A stretch of 64,000 nucleotides of DNA from JAAURS01 sp044923475 (GCF_044923475.1 NZ_CP137338.1:1674001-1738000), one strand, 5' to 3'; positions 52,205 to 61,520 are shown, counted from the stretch's first letter. Notes: generated by a model from the sequence alone, not told the origin. Translations and numbers: made by a program.

Positions 52205-53641
52205 ATGAATCGTTCTGTGTGGGCTCGACTGAAACAATCTCTAACTGCCGCAGAACAATGGTATCGCAGAACGCCCGAACGGGCGCTGAACGAAGCCTAC
52301 GAGGCAGCTCAAGCCATCAAACGTCTAGAAGATCGATACTCTGACGGGACAACCATCGATCTCTACGCTCAAGGAGAAGGGGCGGTTTCGACCTATCTCC
52401 AAACTCAAATCAGCAGGCATCTCAAAACGATTCGGATGCGGCTGACGGAATATCGATTTTGCAGCCCTATTGTCGAAACCGAACCTAAACCGCCTAGCAA
52501 TAGTCCGAGATCGTCCCAAGACCCTAACGCTCAACGAAAGGTATCCGCAGCAGATAGCAATTCGTCTACCGCTGAATACACCCTCTCGAACGATCCGTAT
52601 ATTACGGTCAGCGCCTCAACCGTCGATCTTTCCCAAGAAATATTAGGAAAGCTCCAGTTTGTCGATTCAGTTTTGACACGATACGAACCTTGGCGATTGC
52701 CTCCTCAGGCCGCCAGACCTTCCCGCAATGCAGACTTGCTGCAGTCTAACCTTTCTGCCAACAGCCAGACATCGCCACCACCGCTGCAGTCCGTCCAAGA
52801 GTCTTTCTCTAGTGCTGGCAGCAGTCCCCAGCCCAGTAAAGCTACGGGGGGGCGGTTTATTCCCCGCTCGATTTTCAAAACGGTCGATCGGTTTCGACGA
52901 GAAATCGATCCCAATCCTCAAACGGAAGAAGAAATGGTTCGGGACTTTCGAACTGCCCGCACCCGCACTCGCTCAGCTACTCGATTCTTGTTGCTGCTCA
53001 TCATTCTACCGTTGCTGACTCAGCAAATTTCCAAAGCAGTCGTCGTTGGCCCGATCGTAGATCGTTTCCGGGGTGCGGAGCGGGTTGAAGCTTGGGTCAA
53101 TCCTCGGATTGAAGAGGAGTTTTTGACAGAGATGGTGTCGTTTGAGGAAAAGCTGAAATTTCAAAATCTGTTTTCAACAACCCTTCGTTCCGCTGAGGAA
53201 GTAGAAATTGCTCTTAAGGAAAAGGCGGCACAGCTCAAGGTAGATTTGCAGAAGGAACTGAAAGAACCCGTTAAAAATATTTTTGCCGATTTAATTTCGC
53301 TAGCGGTCTTTGCGATTCTAATCGTGACGGGGCGGCAGGAGATTAGCACGCTCAAGACTTGGATTGATGAAGTCATCTACGGTCTCAGCGACAGCGCGAA
53401 AGCCTTCATTATCATTTTGTTTACAGACGTTTTCGTTGGATTTCACTCTCCCCACGGATGGGAAGTCCTTATGGAAAGCACCTTCGTGCATTTTGGGCTA
53501 CCGCCGAATCAAAGCGTGATCAACATGTTTATCGCAACGTTTCCCGTGATGCTAGATACGGTCTTTAAGTACTGGATCTTTAAATACCTCAACCAACTGT
53601 CGCCGTCTGCGGTGGCAACCTATAAAAACATGAACGAGTAG
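52205..53641 (+). CDS. pxcA: Proton extrusion protein PxcA (CemA family)
   Basis: A 478-residue membrane protein of the CemA/PxcA family, needed for light-induced proton release and linked to CO2 uptake and photoprotection. The N-terminal 250 residues are soluble with a Ser/Pro-rich linker (110-225); the C-terminal half has hydrophobic spans near 262-285, 370-385, 405-420 and 440-460, with the conserved E-E-F and H-S-x-H-G-W-E near 415. An ORF extension upstream to 51734 is antisense to the ATPase gene and rejected; the ATG at 52205 gives the typical M-N-R-S-V-W start. Confidence 0.9.
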   Translation: MNRSVWARLKQSLTAAEQWYRRTPERALNEAYEAAQAIKRLEDRYSDGTTIDLYAQGEGAVSTYLQTQISRHLKTIRMRLTEYRFCSPIVETEPKPPSNSPRSSQDPNAQRKVSAADSNSSTAEYTLSNDPYITVSASTVDLSQEILGKLQFVDSVLTRYEPWRLPPQAARPSRNADLLQSNLSANSQTSPPPLQSVQESFSSAGSSPQPSKATGGRFIPRSIFKTVDRFRREIDPNPQTEEEMVRDFRTARTRTRSATRFLLLLIILPLLTQQISKAVVVGPIVDRFRGAERVEAWVNPRIEEEFLTEMVSFEEKLKFQNLFSTTLRSAEEVEIALKEKAAQLKVDLQKELKEPVKNIFADLISLAVFAILIVTGRQEISTLKTWIDEVIYGLSDSAKAFIIILFTDVFVGFHSPHGWEVLMESTFVHFGLPPNQSVINMFIATFPVMLDTVFKYWIFKYLNQLSPSAVATYKNMNE

Positions 53642-53834
53642 CACGAGGATAGAAAATTTTTCTGAGCTGCAAAATCAGCCTCTAAACCTTTTCCTGCGGC
53701 CATCAGACGAGATCCAGATCGGTTCGCGCGCTAAATTTCTCAAAAACGAATGTTAAAAACACGAGCGCGGAGGGGCAACCTACATTAGGGATGTTCTACG
53801 GATAAAACGCGACGCAAACAAGATGCAGTAATGC

Positions 53835-55169
53835 GTGTTTGGCGTAGTTGTTTGTCTGCTCGCTCATCCCTTGATTGGCCGCAAACCCTTCTTCAAAACG
53901 GTGATAACTGCCGTGAACGTCTTGGATTCCCGTACCCATCGATCTGTTGAAGTATTAGAGCAAACGATTTACGAACATTTGCTTCATTGCGTCCGGACGG
54001 AGTTACCGGAACAAGTCCTTCAGCGCTTCCAACTTCTGTTCGTTCAGGGCGGTACGTACCCAGAACCGCGCATTCGCGTGGCGCTAACCGAACTGGTGCG
54101 CAGCGGCTCCGCCAAACATAGCTTTCATTTATTTTTTAACCGTTGCTGCTTTATTTTAATTAACCGCTGGCAGACGAACCTTCTCCATCGGGAGACAATC
54201 GTGCAGTTGGTTGAGATGTTACATCTCTGTCGAGGCGCGTCAGTCATCGTGGGGCAGCCCAGTCCAGCGGGACGCACCCGGTTTTTGGTACAGGAGTACG
54301 TTCGCAGTTCCTATTTCGAGCGCATCCGGCGATTGGCGGATTTGCTCAACCCCAATAATGACAACGATAAGCAGCGCCCCCTGTCGGCACTGCTGCACCG
54401 TTATCCCTATCTTTACGCCCATTGCCTGACCAATCAAGATGATGGAGAAGATTATCAGAAGTTGATTGTGGTCACCCAGCGCAATGCCAATCAGCGCTTC
54501 CAACAGGATCTGTCGAGCTATCTAACGCAGTCGCTGCTCAAACAAGAAAAACCGAACCAACCCGTATTGACCCCTCCTAAGAATCCAACGCTGTTGAGCC
54601 ATCAAGAGGTATGCTCCAGCCTCAAACATTATCTGGCTAAGGTGGATTCGCGCGGAACCTACAAAGACATGGCTCACCAGTTTTGGATGCCAGGATACGA
54701 ACCGCAAACCTATGGAAGTTTTAAGGCGGCTTTGGTGGAATATATTTCCAGCGGTATTCCGTTGAAGTCCGGGCAGTCTCGATTTAACGAGCAATTTCGA
54801 GCATACCTCGATAGCCTAAATCCAGAGAGCAATGCAGCACCTGTGAATGATTTTCTGTTGGTGCGCACCTGCAATCAGGTGCTCAATTTCATGGTCATTG
54901 AAAGCAAGCAGCGACCCAACCATACAATATTCATGAATCTGTTAAATAATTTTGGCTCGACCTTGACGGTCGGCCTCATGCTAAAGGTCGTGCTGTTGTG
55001 CAACAAGGTAAAACCCTATCTGGAAAGACGGCTATCAATTTTATTTCAACACTACGAATCGCAAACGCGAGGGTCGGTAGACTGGCTGGTGCGCTGTCTC
55101 GAAAAGCTAAACCTAGCGTGGACAGCTCACTTTAGCGCGCAAAATTTGTCGTTCGTTCACTTACTCTAG
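53835..55169 (+). CDS. Conserved hypothetical protein (444 aa)
   Basis: A soluble, mainly helical protein with no motif I can name. Notable blocks are H-L-L-H-C-V-R-T-E-L-P near 47, H-S-F-H-L-F-F-N-R-C-C-F-I-L-I-N-R-W near 95, and Y-P-Y-L-Y-A-H-C near 190. The predicted start is GTG; alternative GTG codons at 53901 and 53913 lead into the better-conserved-looking part, so the true start is uncertain. Same strand as pxcA, 193 bp downstream. Confidence 0.65.
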   Translation: MFGVVVCLLAHPLIGRKPFFKTVITAVNVLDSRTHRSVEVLEQTIYEHLLHCVRTELPEQVLQRFQLLFVQGGTYPEPRIRVALTELVRSGSAKHSFHLFFNRCCFILINRWQTNLLHRETIVQLVEMLHLCRGASVIVGQPSPAGRTRFLVQEYVRSSYFERIRRLADLLNPNNDNDKQRPLSALLHRYPYLYAHCLTNQDDGEDYQKLIVVTQRNANQRFQQDLSSYLTQSLLKQEKPNQPVLTPPKNPTLLSHQEVCSSLKHYLAKVDSRGTYKDMAHQFWMPGYEPQTYGSFKAALVEYISSGIPLKSGQSRFNEQFRAYLDSLNPESNAAPVNDFLLVRTCNQVLNFMVIESKQRPNHTIFMNLLNNFGSTLTVGLMLKVVLLCNKVKPYLERRLSILFQHYESQTRGSVDWLVRCLEKLNLAWTAHFSAQNLSFVHLL

Positions 55170-55353
55170 AGGAAAATTTCACGGGCGATCGCATTACAAT
55201 CGTCCTACTTTAACATCGGTCAGACAGCACAACGCTTCGATCTCAACCCTACTGCTCCGTCAATTTGGGCGTCGGATTTTATTGAAAAGCTTTGCCCGTT
55301 CGTCGAATACCGACCGACGGGACGTGCCTGACGGCATTCTCATATTCGGCTCG

Positions 55354-55396
55354 TACAATGTTTAAGGTCGTACCGTTTAGAAGCCGAGCTTCTAAA
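55354..55396 (+). promoter_or_regulatory. -10 box and start-proximal perfect hairpin of the phytochelatin-synthase-like gene
   Basis: TACAAT (55354-55359) puts transcription start near 55366. The short leader then contains TTTAGAAGC (55376-55384), loop CGA, GCTTCTAAA (55388-55396), a perfect 9-bp inverted repeat ending 5 bp before the ATG at 55402. No free ribosome site remains. It may be an operator or an RNA hairpin that controls initiation. Confidence 0.55.
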
Positions 55397-55401
55397 ATCA
55401 C

Positions 55402-56154
55402 ATGCAATCGATCGAATCGCCTGGGTTCAACCCCCTTCTATGGGCTTTTGGTTTGACGCTTACCCTTACAAATGCAGCGGCTGTTGCTCAAACCTTGCCT
55501 TTGCCTCAAACCCTGATGCCCCTCACATCGCTTCAAGGAGAGCAACTTCTGCGCCAGAGTCAGGCCCAAGATGATTTCTTGGCTTTGTCCGCTCAGTTCG
55601 TAACCCAGGAGAATCAAGCCTTCTGTGGCATCGCCAGCGCTGTCATGGTTCTCAATGCTTTGGGTGTTCCAGCTCCATTTGCGGTGGAGTGGAAGCGGAA
55701 CTACTTTACTCAAGACAATCTGTTCGATGCCCAGACTGAAGCCGTTATTCCCCGACAGAAAATCGAACGTCAAGGCCTGACTCTGGCGCAATTGGCGGCC
55801 ATACTGGAGCGTTATTCCGCTAAAGCCAAAATTCAGTATGGCGGGGATCTGAGTTTAGATGCCTTTCGCTCGACCGTCAGTCAGAATCTCAAACAATCAG
55901 GTAACTTTGTCTTGGTCAATTATTCTAGACGGACCCTCGGTCAAGAAGGTGGAGGGCACATTTCACCTGTAGCTGCCTACAACGCAGATAACGATCGGTT
56001 TTTAATCTTAGATGTGTCTCGCTACAAATATCCGTCGGTTTGGGTGAAGGCAAAAGATCTGTGGGAAGCCACCAGGACTCTCGATCCGGTTTCTCAAAAA
56101 ACGCGCGGAACGATCCTCGTTTCAGCACTGGCAGGGAGCTTCAAGAAATACTGA
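55402..56154 (+). CDS. Phytochelatin-synthase-like cysteine peptidase
   Basis: A 250-residue secreted protein. Signal peptide 1-30. The papain-fold catalytic triad of the bacterial phytochelatin-synthase family is complete: C75 in Q-A-F-C-G-I-A-S, H186 in G-G-G-H-I-S-P-V and D204 in L-I-L-D-V-S-R-Y. It lacks the C-terminal metal-sensing domain of eukaryotic enzymes, as does the Nostoc homologue, which mainly converts glutathione to gamma-Glu-Cys. A role in glutathione or conjugate processing in the periplasm is inferred. A perfect hairpin abuts the start. Confidence 0.92.
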   Translation: MQSIESPGFNPLLWAFGLTLTLTNAAAVAQTLPLPQTLMPLTSLQGEQLLRQSQAQDDFLALSAQFVTQENQAFCGIASAVMVLNALGVPAPFAVEWKRNYFTQDNLFDAQTEAVIPRQKIERQGLTLAQLAAILERYSAKAKIQYGGDLSLDAFRSTVSQNLKQSGNFVLVNYSRRTLGQEGGGHISPVAAYNADNDRFLILDVSRYKYPSVWVKAKDLWEATRTLDPVSQKTRGTILVSALAGSFKKY

Positions 56155-56215
56155 CAGCGCGGCACTCCCAGGCGATCGCCGTTCTATTTCGTTGCCATCG
56201 ACCAGCAGTAAAGGT

Positions 56216-56425
56216 CTATCGCTGAATTTGAGCGGACAAGCTCGTAGAAGATTGTTTGGTCATTGGAGCCATCTCTGCTTTGCCAACCGTCCAGGCTAAT
56301 CCCAAAAACGCCACAATCCCGATCACGCAGAAGGCAAACATCTGGTTTACGTGATAGTTATCGGTGACGAGTTGAACTCTCCCAGTGGGTTGATGGCTAG
56401 AAGAAAGGAATGTTTTGTTGTTCAT
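56216..56425 (-). CDS. Small single-span membrane protein (69 aa)
   Basis: One hydrophobic span (M-F-A-F-C-V-I-G-I-V-A-F-L-G-L, about 29-46) with a polar N-terminus (S-S-S-H-Q-P-T-G-R) and a Ser/Thr-rich C-terminus. AAGGG lies 8 bp upstream of the ATG. It does not have the E-x-x-N-G-R core of Hlips. Unknown function; convergent with the phytochelatin-synthase-like gene. Confidence 0.6.
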   Translation of the reverse strand: MNNKTFLSSSHQPTGRVQLVTDNYHVNQMFAFCVIGIVAFLGLAWTVGKAEMAPMTKQSSTSLSAQIQR

Positions 56426-56623
56426 GACTGTTGCCCTTACGTCTATCGAGTTCGATATAGTTATGTTCTCTGAAATACGCGCTTGGCGCTGTGACGCGAG
56501 AAGATTTTAGCTGCGATCTGCGTCACTGAGGTTTTGTGATATTGACCCGACCCGATCGCCAAGGTTTGTCGGGGGCGATCTCCTCGTTAGCGCTACTCAA
56601 CGGCTAGCGACCGGGCATTCGAA

Positions 56624-56911
56624 TTAGAGCGGGATGCAGCAGGGAATGACAATACAGCCTCCCTGACTTTGCAACTGTAGCTCGCGAGCGGCTGAGGCAC
56701 AGCTTCGAAAGCGCCGACCTGACAGTTGAACGACTGAGGCGAGGTCTTGCTCGAACAGTAAATGTTTGACATGGTCAGAGCAAGAGCGCTCTCCATATAA
56801 AATTCGATGGGGGCAAGAAAACCCTTTACGAGGCGAAAGACGATGTTGATAAAATTGGATCGAATCGATCGCCGCTTGCCGTACGAGTGGTTTTAGTCGA
56901 GCGCCGTACAT
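56624..56911 (-). CDS. YidD-like protein (membrane protein insertion efficiency factor family)
   Basis: A 95-residue protein matching the YidD family core: A-I-D-S-I-Q-F-Y-Q-H-x-L-S-P near 14-27, G-F-S-C near 30 and G-E-R-S-C-S near 40. Canonical YidD has C-R-F-x-P-T-C-S; here the spacing between the two Cys is stretched (C-P-H-R-I-L-Y-G-E-R-S-C), a divergent form that also occurs in other bacteria. The C-terminus adds four more Cys (R-S-C-A, G-G-C, P-C-C). Peripheral membrane location assumed. Confidence 0.7.
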   Translation of the reverse strand: MYGARLKPLVRQAAIDSIQFYQHRLSPRKGFSCPHRILYGERSCSDHVKHLLFEQDLASVVQLSGRRFRSCASAARELQLQSQGGCIVIPCCIPL

Positions 56912-57210
56912 AACTTCGAACCTTTTTATAATTCATGAGACTCAGCTACAAGACTCATAGTTATTTTCTAGCAGAAAAACTAGCTTGAATTTCTCTGCTA
57001 GAGGGATGAAGCTTGCCATCTAATTGGCTAATAAAATATTTAAGTTTGTCATTTTATTCGAGCTGAAGTGAATACAAATCGCTAAAGAACGCGGGCTGAA
57101 GTGTTGTTTTTCTATACCTTAAGAAATAGCTCGAACAGGATCGAAAAATTGAAAAAATAATAAGATATTCGATCGCGCGCGTTCTTGTTAAAAAGCCTGC
57201 TGGGCCTGAA
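56912..57210. other. AT-rich intergenic gap
   Basis: About 300 bp, AT-rich, between the YidD-like gene and the acetoacetate-decarboxylase-family gene, both on the minus strand. No ORF, no strong hairpin and no promoter that I can support. Confidence 0.4.
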
Positions 57211-57855
57211 CTACAAGCGACCCATGACAGTTGGATCTTCAGCGTTCAACCGCAGATCGTGAAGTTGAAGCACCAGCCAGGGACGGTCGAGACCGAGCCT
57301 TGAGAACGGACTCTCGATCGGTATCGTTACAGTCCCCCGTATCCACTTTGGAAACATTTCAAATCTCCCCTGAAATTGGAGAATGTCTTTGTCGAGAACT
57401 GAAAAGACCTTTCCGTTAATTTTCCATCTCCCGAAGAACGATAGCGGGAAACCCCTTTGGCCGTGCCGAACAAGGCACAGGTTAGAATTCCCTTGTCTGA
57501 CCTTTACCGCATCCTCACTCCATTCAAACTCTGCTAGTTCTTTCGGCAGACCCCAAATGTTGCGCCCTCCTGCAACAGACTCTGGATTATCGACGTAAAT
57601 ATGAGAAATCCAAGCCCCAAATTGGTTGCCATACCGAACTAGCCCTGCCACTACGATCGCCTCGCTATAAGCCAATGTCGAATTTCCTCTATAAATAGAA
57701 ACGTATATTCCTCCCAAGGTTTTGCCGGGAAGTATTGTGACGACTTCAAACGTTGGTGGAATGAAAGTTTGCGATCGCTCGAGATCGATGAGTTGGACGG
57801 TTTGAAAAGCAGTACCGTAGAGCTGCCAGGGTGCGGGAGGATACGATGCATTCAT
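57211..57855 (-). CDS. Acetoacetate decarboxylase (ADC) family protein
   Basis: A 214-residue protein with Y-P-P-A-P-W at 5-10 and the ADC core R-N-I-W-G-L-P-K-E-L near 98-107, where K105 matches the Schiff-base lysine of acetoacetate decarboxylase. The second lysine that lowers its pKa in true ADC is not adjacent (E106 instead), so decarboxylase activity is doubtful. Cyanobacterial relatives are uncharacterised. Divergent from recA. Confidence 0.75.
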   Translation of the reverse strand: MNASYPPAPWQLYGTAFQTVQLIDLERSQTFIPPTFEVVTILPGKTLGGIYVSIYRGNSTLAYSEAIVVAGLVRYGNQFGAWISHIYVDNPESVAGGRNIWGLPKELAEFEWSEDAVKVRQGNSNLCLVRHGQRGFPLSFFGRWKINGKVFSVLDKDILQFQGRFEMFPKWIRGTVTIPIESPFSRLGLDRPWLVLQLHDLRLNAEDPTVMGRL

Positions 57856-57981
57856 TCTTAAAATCCGAATATTTTATGCCAGCGATGAAAGTTGAAGCGC
57901 CGATTAAGATCGATCGTTCGGATCGCGTTCTCAAGAAATTTTAGTTCTCCCATGCAGGCTGCGACCCAAGTTAATTTCAAA

Positions 57982-58011
57982 TTGACCTTGACAAGCGTGC
58001 AAGTCTACTAT
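57982..58011 (+). promoter_or_regulatory. Candidate recA promoter
   Basis: TTGACC (57982-57987), an 18-bp spacer and TACTAT (58006-58011), which would give a leader of about 180 nt before recA. No LexA-type box was found near it. A second -10-like TACAAT lies at 58145-58150 without a good -35. Confidence 0.4.
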
Positions 58012-58198
58012 CTGCGCTTGTGGTTTATTTTCAGGAGAAATTCCCAAAAAAAGCATCGTCCGTTTTAAGGAGACGCAAGAATCAGCGATCGCCTCTATCT
58101 CTAAAGCGTTTGCGAAACCCAGCCGATCCGCTGAAGTTGTCGCATACAATAGAGATTCATGCTTTAATCCCCTATCCATTGCAATGGTTAACAGACCC

Positions 58199-59269
58199 AT
58201 GTCTACAGAAATTACCGCCAATCCAGAAAAGCAAAAAGCGCTCAATATTGTGCTCTCGCAGATTGAGCGATCCTTTGGCAAAGGTTCCATTATGCGGTTG
58301 GGGGATGCAACGCGGATGCGGGTTGAAACGATCCCCAGCGGTTCGCTGACGTTAGACCTAGCCTTAGGGGGTGGTTTACCAAAAGGTCGGGTGGTCGAAC
58401 TGTACGGCCCAGAAAGCTCCGGTAAAACCACTCTGGCCCTTCACGCGATCGCCGAGGTTCAAAAAGCAGGCGGAGTGGCCGCCTTCGTGGACGCAGAACA
58501 TGCCCTAGATCCTACCTATGCAGCGGCGATCGGCGTGGACATCGATAACCTGCTCGTCGCGCAACCCGATACGGGCGAAGCTGGACTTGAAATTGTGGAT
58601 CAGCTCGTGCGTTCCACTGCCGTCGACCTCGTCGTCATCGACTCCGTTGCAGCGCTGGTTCCTCGCGCTGAAATTGAAGGCGAAATGGGAGACGTCCACG
58701 TCGGCTTGCAGGCGCGACTGATGAGTCAAGCCCTACGCAAAATCACAGGCAACATCGGTAAAACGGGCTGTACGGTATTTTTCTTAAACCAACTCCGGCA
58801 AAAGATCGGTATCAGCTACGGCAACCCCGAAACCACCACTGGCGGTAACGCGCTGAAGTTCTACGCGTCAGTTCGCCTAGATATTCGCCGCATCCAAACC
58901 TTGAAAAAAGGAACCGAAGAATTCGGGATCCGCGCCAAGGTAAAGGTGGTCAAAAATAAGATCGCGCCTCCGTTTCGAATTGCTGAATTTGACATCATTT
59001 TTGGAACGGGGATTTCTTCTCTCGGCTGTATCTTAGATATGGCCGAGGAAACGAATGTTGTCATTCGCAAAGGCGCTTGGTACAGCTATAACGGCGACAA
59101 CATCGGTCAAGGCCGCGACAACACCATTAAGTACATGGAAGAAAATCCAGATTTTGCCAAGGATGTTGAAAAGCTAGTGCGGCAAAAGCTGGATGGCGGT
59201 GCAGTGGTGTCGGCGAATTCGGTCGTTCCCGTCGACATTCACGCTGAGGATGAGGGCGAAGAACCCTAA
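58199..59269 (+). CDS. recA: Recombinase RecA
   Basis: Strand-exchange ATPase. The 356-residue protein has the Walker A G-P-E-S-S-G-K-T at 70-77, Walker B L-V-V-I-D-S near 144, loop L2 with N-P-E-T-T-T-G-G near 207, and an acidic tail D-E-G-E-E-P. Complete. Two in-frame ATGs are possible (58184 and 58199); the second gives the family-typical M-S-T-E-x-T-x-N-P-E-K-Q-K-A-L. Followed by a perfect terminator-like hairpin. Confidence 0.97.
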   Translation: MSTEITANPEKQKALNIVLSQIERSFGKGSIMRLGDATRMRVETIPSGSLTLDLALGGGLPKGRVVELYGPESSGKTTLALHAIAEVQKAGGVAAFVDAEHALDPTYAAAIGVDIDNLLVAQPDTGEAGLEIVDQLVRSTAVDLVVIDSVAALVPRAEIEGEMGDVHVGLQARLMSQALRKITGNIGKTGCTVFFLNQLRQKIGISYGNPETTTGGNALKFYASVRLDIRRIQTLKKGTEEFGIRAKVKVVKNKIAPPFRIAEFDIIFGTGISSLGCILDMAEETNVVIRKGAWYSYNGDNIGQGRDNTIKYMEENPDFAKDVEKLVRQKLDGGAVVSANSVVPVDIHAEDEGEEP

Positions 59270-59298
59270 CCCTAACGCTGACTTGGCGCAAAAAACTC

Positions 59299-59335
59299 GC
59301 AAGCAGAGTACCCCGCCTCAGGGTACTCTGCTTGC
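59299..59335 (+). terminator. Terminator-like hairpin after recA
   Basis: GCAAGCAGAGTACCC (59299-59313), loop CGCCTCA, GGGTACTCTGCTTGC (59321-59335): a perfect 15-bp stem 30 bp after the recA stop. No T-run follows, so termination may be factor-assisted. Confidence 0.65.
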
Positions 59336-59399
59336 TGGCTGTTAATTCAGGCTGTACTGTAGATTTATCGGTCACTCCCAGCGGTCTGCGACATATTTC

Positions 59400-60743
59400 A
59401 TGTTGATGCCTGCTAGTTCGGAATTTATTACGCTGTGCCGCACGCAGGTCGCACTTCTGATTGATGGATTTGGGGCATCTTTAAGCGCCATTTATCTGAC
59501 AGAAGACCCCACAGCAGAGAACGAGACGGCGCTGGTTCCGCTGGTTATTTTTCCTGAAGAAAATAGCCAACGGTCGGGATCTGCCCCTTTGGCATTGCCG
59601 AGGGCTGTTGGCGATTTGTCCGCACGATCGCAAGACAAACGTTCCCCTCGGACCCTTCGCGCGGCTGCGAGGCGGAAGCTGTCTGGACTCAAGCGATCGC
59701 CTGCATCCACAGGCCAACTGACGCGCTCTCAGGAACGAGAGCCGACGCGGTTGGTGTTGCCGCTCATTCACGAAAATATGATGTGGGGGCTGTTGGTCGT
59801 CGGTCGCGAGGAGCGCCGTTGGCTCAAGCGCGAGCAAGCTCAACTCGAACAGATCGCCCACACCCTAGCGATCGCCTGCGTCCTCGACCAGCGATCGCAG
59901 TGGCTGGCGCAAGGGCACGATCTGCGGATGCTTCAGCAAGCCCAGCAGCATACGGCATTATCTACGCTACTCCATCAATTTCGCAATCCCCTCACGACGC
60001 TACGCACCTTGGGGAAACTGTTACTCAAACGCTTGCAACCAGAAGACGCCAACCGCGCTTTGGCCGAAAGCTTGGTCGGCGAGAGCGACCGTTTAGAAAG
60101 TTTGCTGCGGCAGTTCGATGATGCCATCGACCTCGGCGATGCTGCCCTAGAGCCCGATCTGGAATCTCTGGAATCTAAAGAAATACCTCCCTCTAGCCCA
60201 CTGGCATTAATGCCAGGGCCAAACTGGTTGACTGGCGGCGCGCTGACGCTTCAACCCTGCTGGCTGGGAGATATTTTGCTGCCCTCGATCCACGCGATCG
60301 CCGGACGGGTGGACGAACGGGACGTGCGCCTCCACGTCACCATTCCCGACGAGCTGCCGCCCATCAAGGCTGATGCAGCAGCGCTGAGGGAAGTGTTTGG
60401 CAATCTTCTAGACAATGCCCTCAAGTATTCGCCAGCGGGCGCGGAGATTTGGGTCGATCTGGAGCGCGATGCCGATCGTTTAATTCAGCGGGTGTCGATC
60501 TCTGATTCCGGCTGCGGCATCCCAGCTGGAGATCTAGAGCGCATCTTCGAGCGCAGCTATCGCGGCGTGCAGGCCCAGACGGCAATTCCAGGGACGGGGT
60601 TGGGATTGGCAATCGCCCGCGACCTGATCGCGCAAATGGGCGGGAAAATTCAAGCGTTCAGCCCCGCGATCGTTCCGGGTGGTTTAGAGACAGCCAACAG
60701 CGGCAGTACCTTTATCGTCCAGCTTCCCGAATATTCTGAGTAA
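59400..60743 (+). CDS. GAF-like sensor histidine kinase
   Basis: A 447-residue cytoplasmic kinase. Residues 1-180 form a GAF-like input with a polar insertion (70-115, Ser/Arg-rich). The phospho-acceptor H192 sits in L-L-H-Q-F-R-N-P-L-T, a HisKA variant frequent in cyanobacteria. The ATPase domain (300-440) has N-box N-L-L-D-N-A-L-K-Y near 345, D-S-G-C-G-I-P near 375 and G-T-G-L-G-L-A-I near 410. All catalytic boxes intact. No response regulator adjacent; menG follows 6 bp later, so cotranscription is likely. Confidence 0.92.
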   Translation: MLMPASSEFITLCRTQVALLIDGFGASLSAIYLTEDPTAENETALVPLVIFPEENSQRSGSAPLALPRAVGDLSARSQDKRSPRTLRAAARRKLSGLKRSPASTGQLTRSQEREPTRLVLPLIHENMMWGLLVVGREERRWLKREQAQLEQIAHTLAIACVLDQRSQWLAQGHDLRMLQQAQQHTALSTLLHQFRNPLTTLRTLGKLLLKRLQPEDANRALAESLVGESDRLESLLRQFDDAIDLGDAALEPDLESLESKEIPPSSPLALMPGPNWLTGGALTLQPCWLGDILLPSIHAIAGRVDERDVRLHVTIPDELPPIKADAAALREVFGNLLDNALKYSPAGAEIWVDLERDADRLIQRVSISDSGCGIPAGDLERIFERSYRGVQAQTAIPGTGLGLAIARDLIAQMGGKIQAFSPAIVPGGLETANSGSTFIVQLPEYSE

Positions 60744-60749
60744 TTTTGC

Positions 60750-61475
60750 ATGAGTAGCTCCTCTTCCGCCCACGTTCAGGCTTTATTCAATCGAATTGCC
60801 CCCGTCTACGATCGGCTCAATGGATGGTTGAGCCTGGGACAGCATCGCGTGTGGAAGCAAATGGCAATCCGATGGGCCAACCCCAGCCCCGACGGCATCA
60901 ACGTCGATCTTTGCTGCGGCAGCGGCGATTTGACCTTGATGATGGCGCGAACGCTGCGGGGACGGGGGCAGATCGTCGGCATTGATTTCTCCGAGCGGCA
61001 ACTGGCGATCGCCAGAGCGCGTGCTGCGTTTCTGCCTTGGTCGGACGCCCTTCAATGGATCGAGTCGGACATTTTGACGCTGCCACTGCCCGATCGTTCC
61101 GTGGATGCTATCACCATGGGCTATGGCCTCAGAAACGTGACCGATATCCCAACCGCCCTCAGTGAAATGTATCGCGTACTCAAGCCCGGTGCCCGAGCTG
61201 CCATTCTAGACTTCAACCGCCCGACATCGGACGCGATGCAGCAATTTCAGCGCTGGTACCTGCGGCAAGTTGTCGTCCCTGTGGCTGGCTTCTTTGCTCT
61301 GACGGAAGAGTACGCCTATTTAGAAGCCAGCATCGCTCGCTTTCCGACAGGGCCAGAGCAAATCCAATTGGCTGCCGAAGCTGGCTTCGAAAATGCAAAA
61401 CATTACGCGATCGCCGCGGACACCATGGGTATTTTGGTCGTGGCGAAGCCCAGCACAGCTCGGGAATCGACCTGA
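60750..61475 (+). CDS. menG: Demethylphylloquinone methyltransferase (MenG/UbiE)
   Basis: The last step of phylloquinone (photosystem I quinone) synthesis: SAM-dependent methylation of the demethyl precursor. The 241-residue protein has the family opening F-N-R-I-A-P-V-Y-D-R-L-N near 12-23, motif I V-D-L-C-C-G-S-G-D near 51-59, and G-Y-G-L-R-N-V-T-D near 128. Complete. Located 6 bp after the histidine kinase stop. Confidence 0.93.
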   Translation: MSSSSSAHVQALFNRIAPVYDRLNGWLSLGQHRVWKQMAIRWANPSPDGINVDLCCGSGDLTLMMARTLRGRGQIVGIDFSERQLAIARARAAFLPWSDALQWIESDILTLPLPDRSVDAITMGYGLRNVTDIPTALSEMYRVLKPGARAAILDFNRPTSDAMQQFQRWYLRQVVVPVAGFFALTEEYAYLEASIARFPTGPEQIQLAAEAGFENAKHYAIAADTMGILVVAKPSTAREST

Positions 61476-61520
61476 GGAACGGGTTGCAGCGCAGCCGATC
61501 GAAGCGATCCACTGCCCACC

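Noticed and set aside
57931..58431. 166-codon minus-strand ORF across the recA start
   Set aside because: Shadow of recA and its promoter; composition not protein-like.
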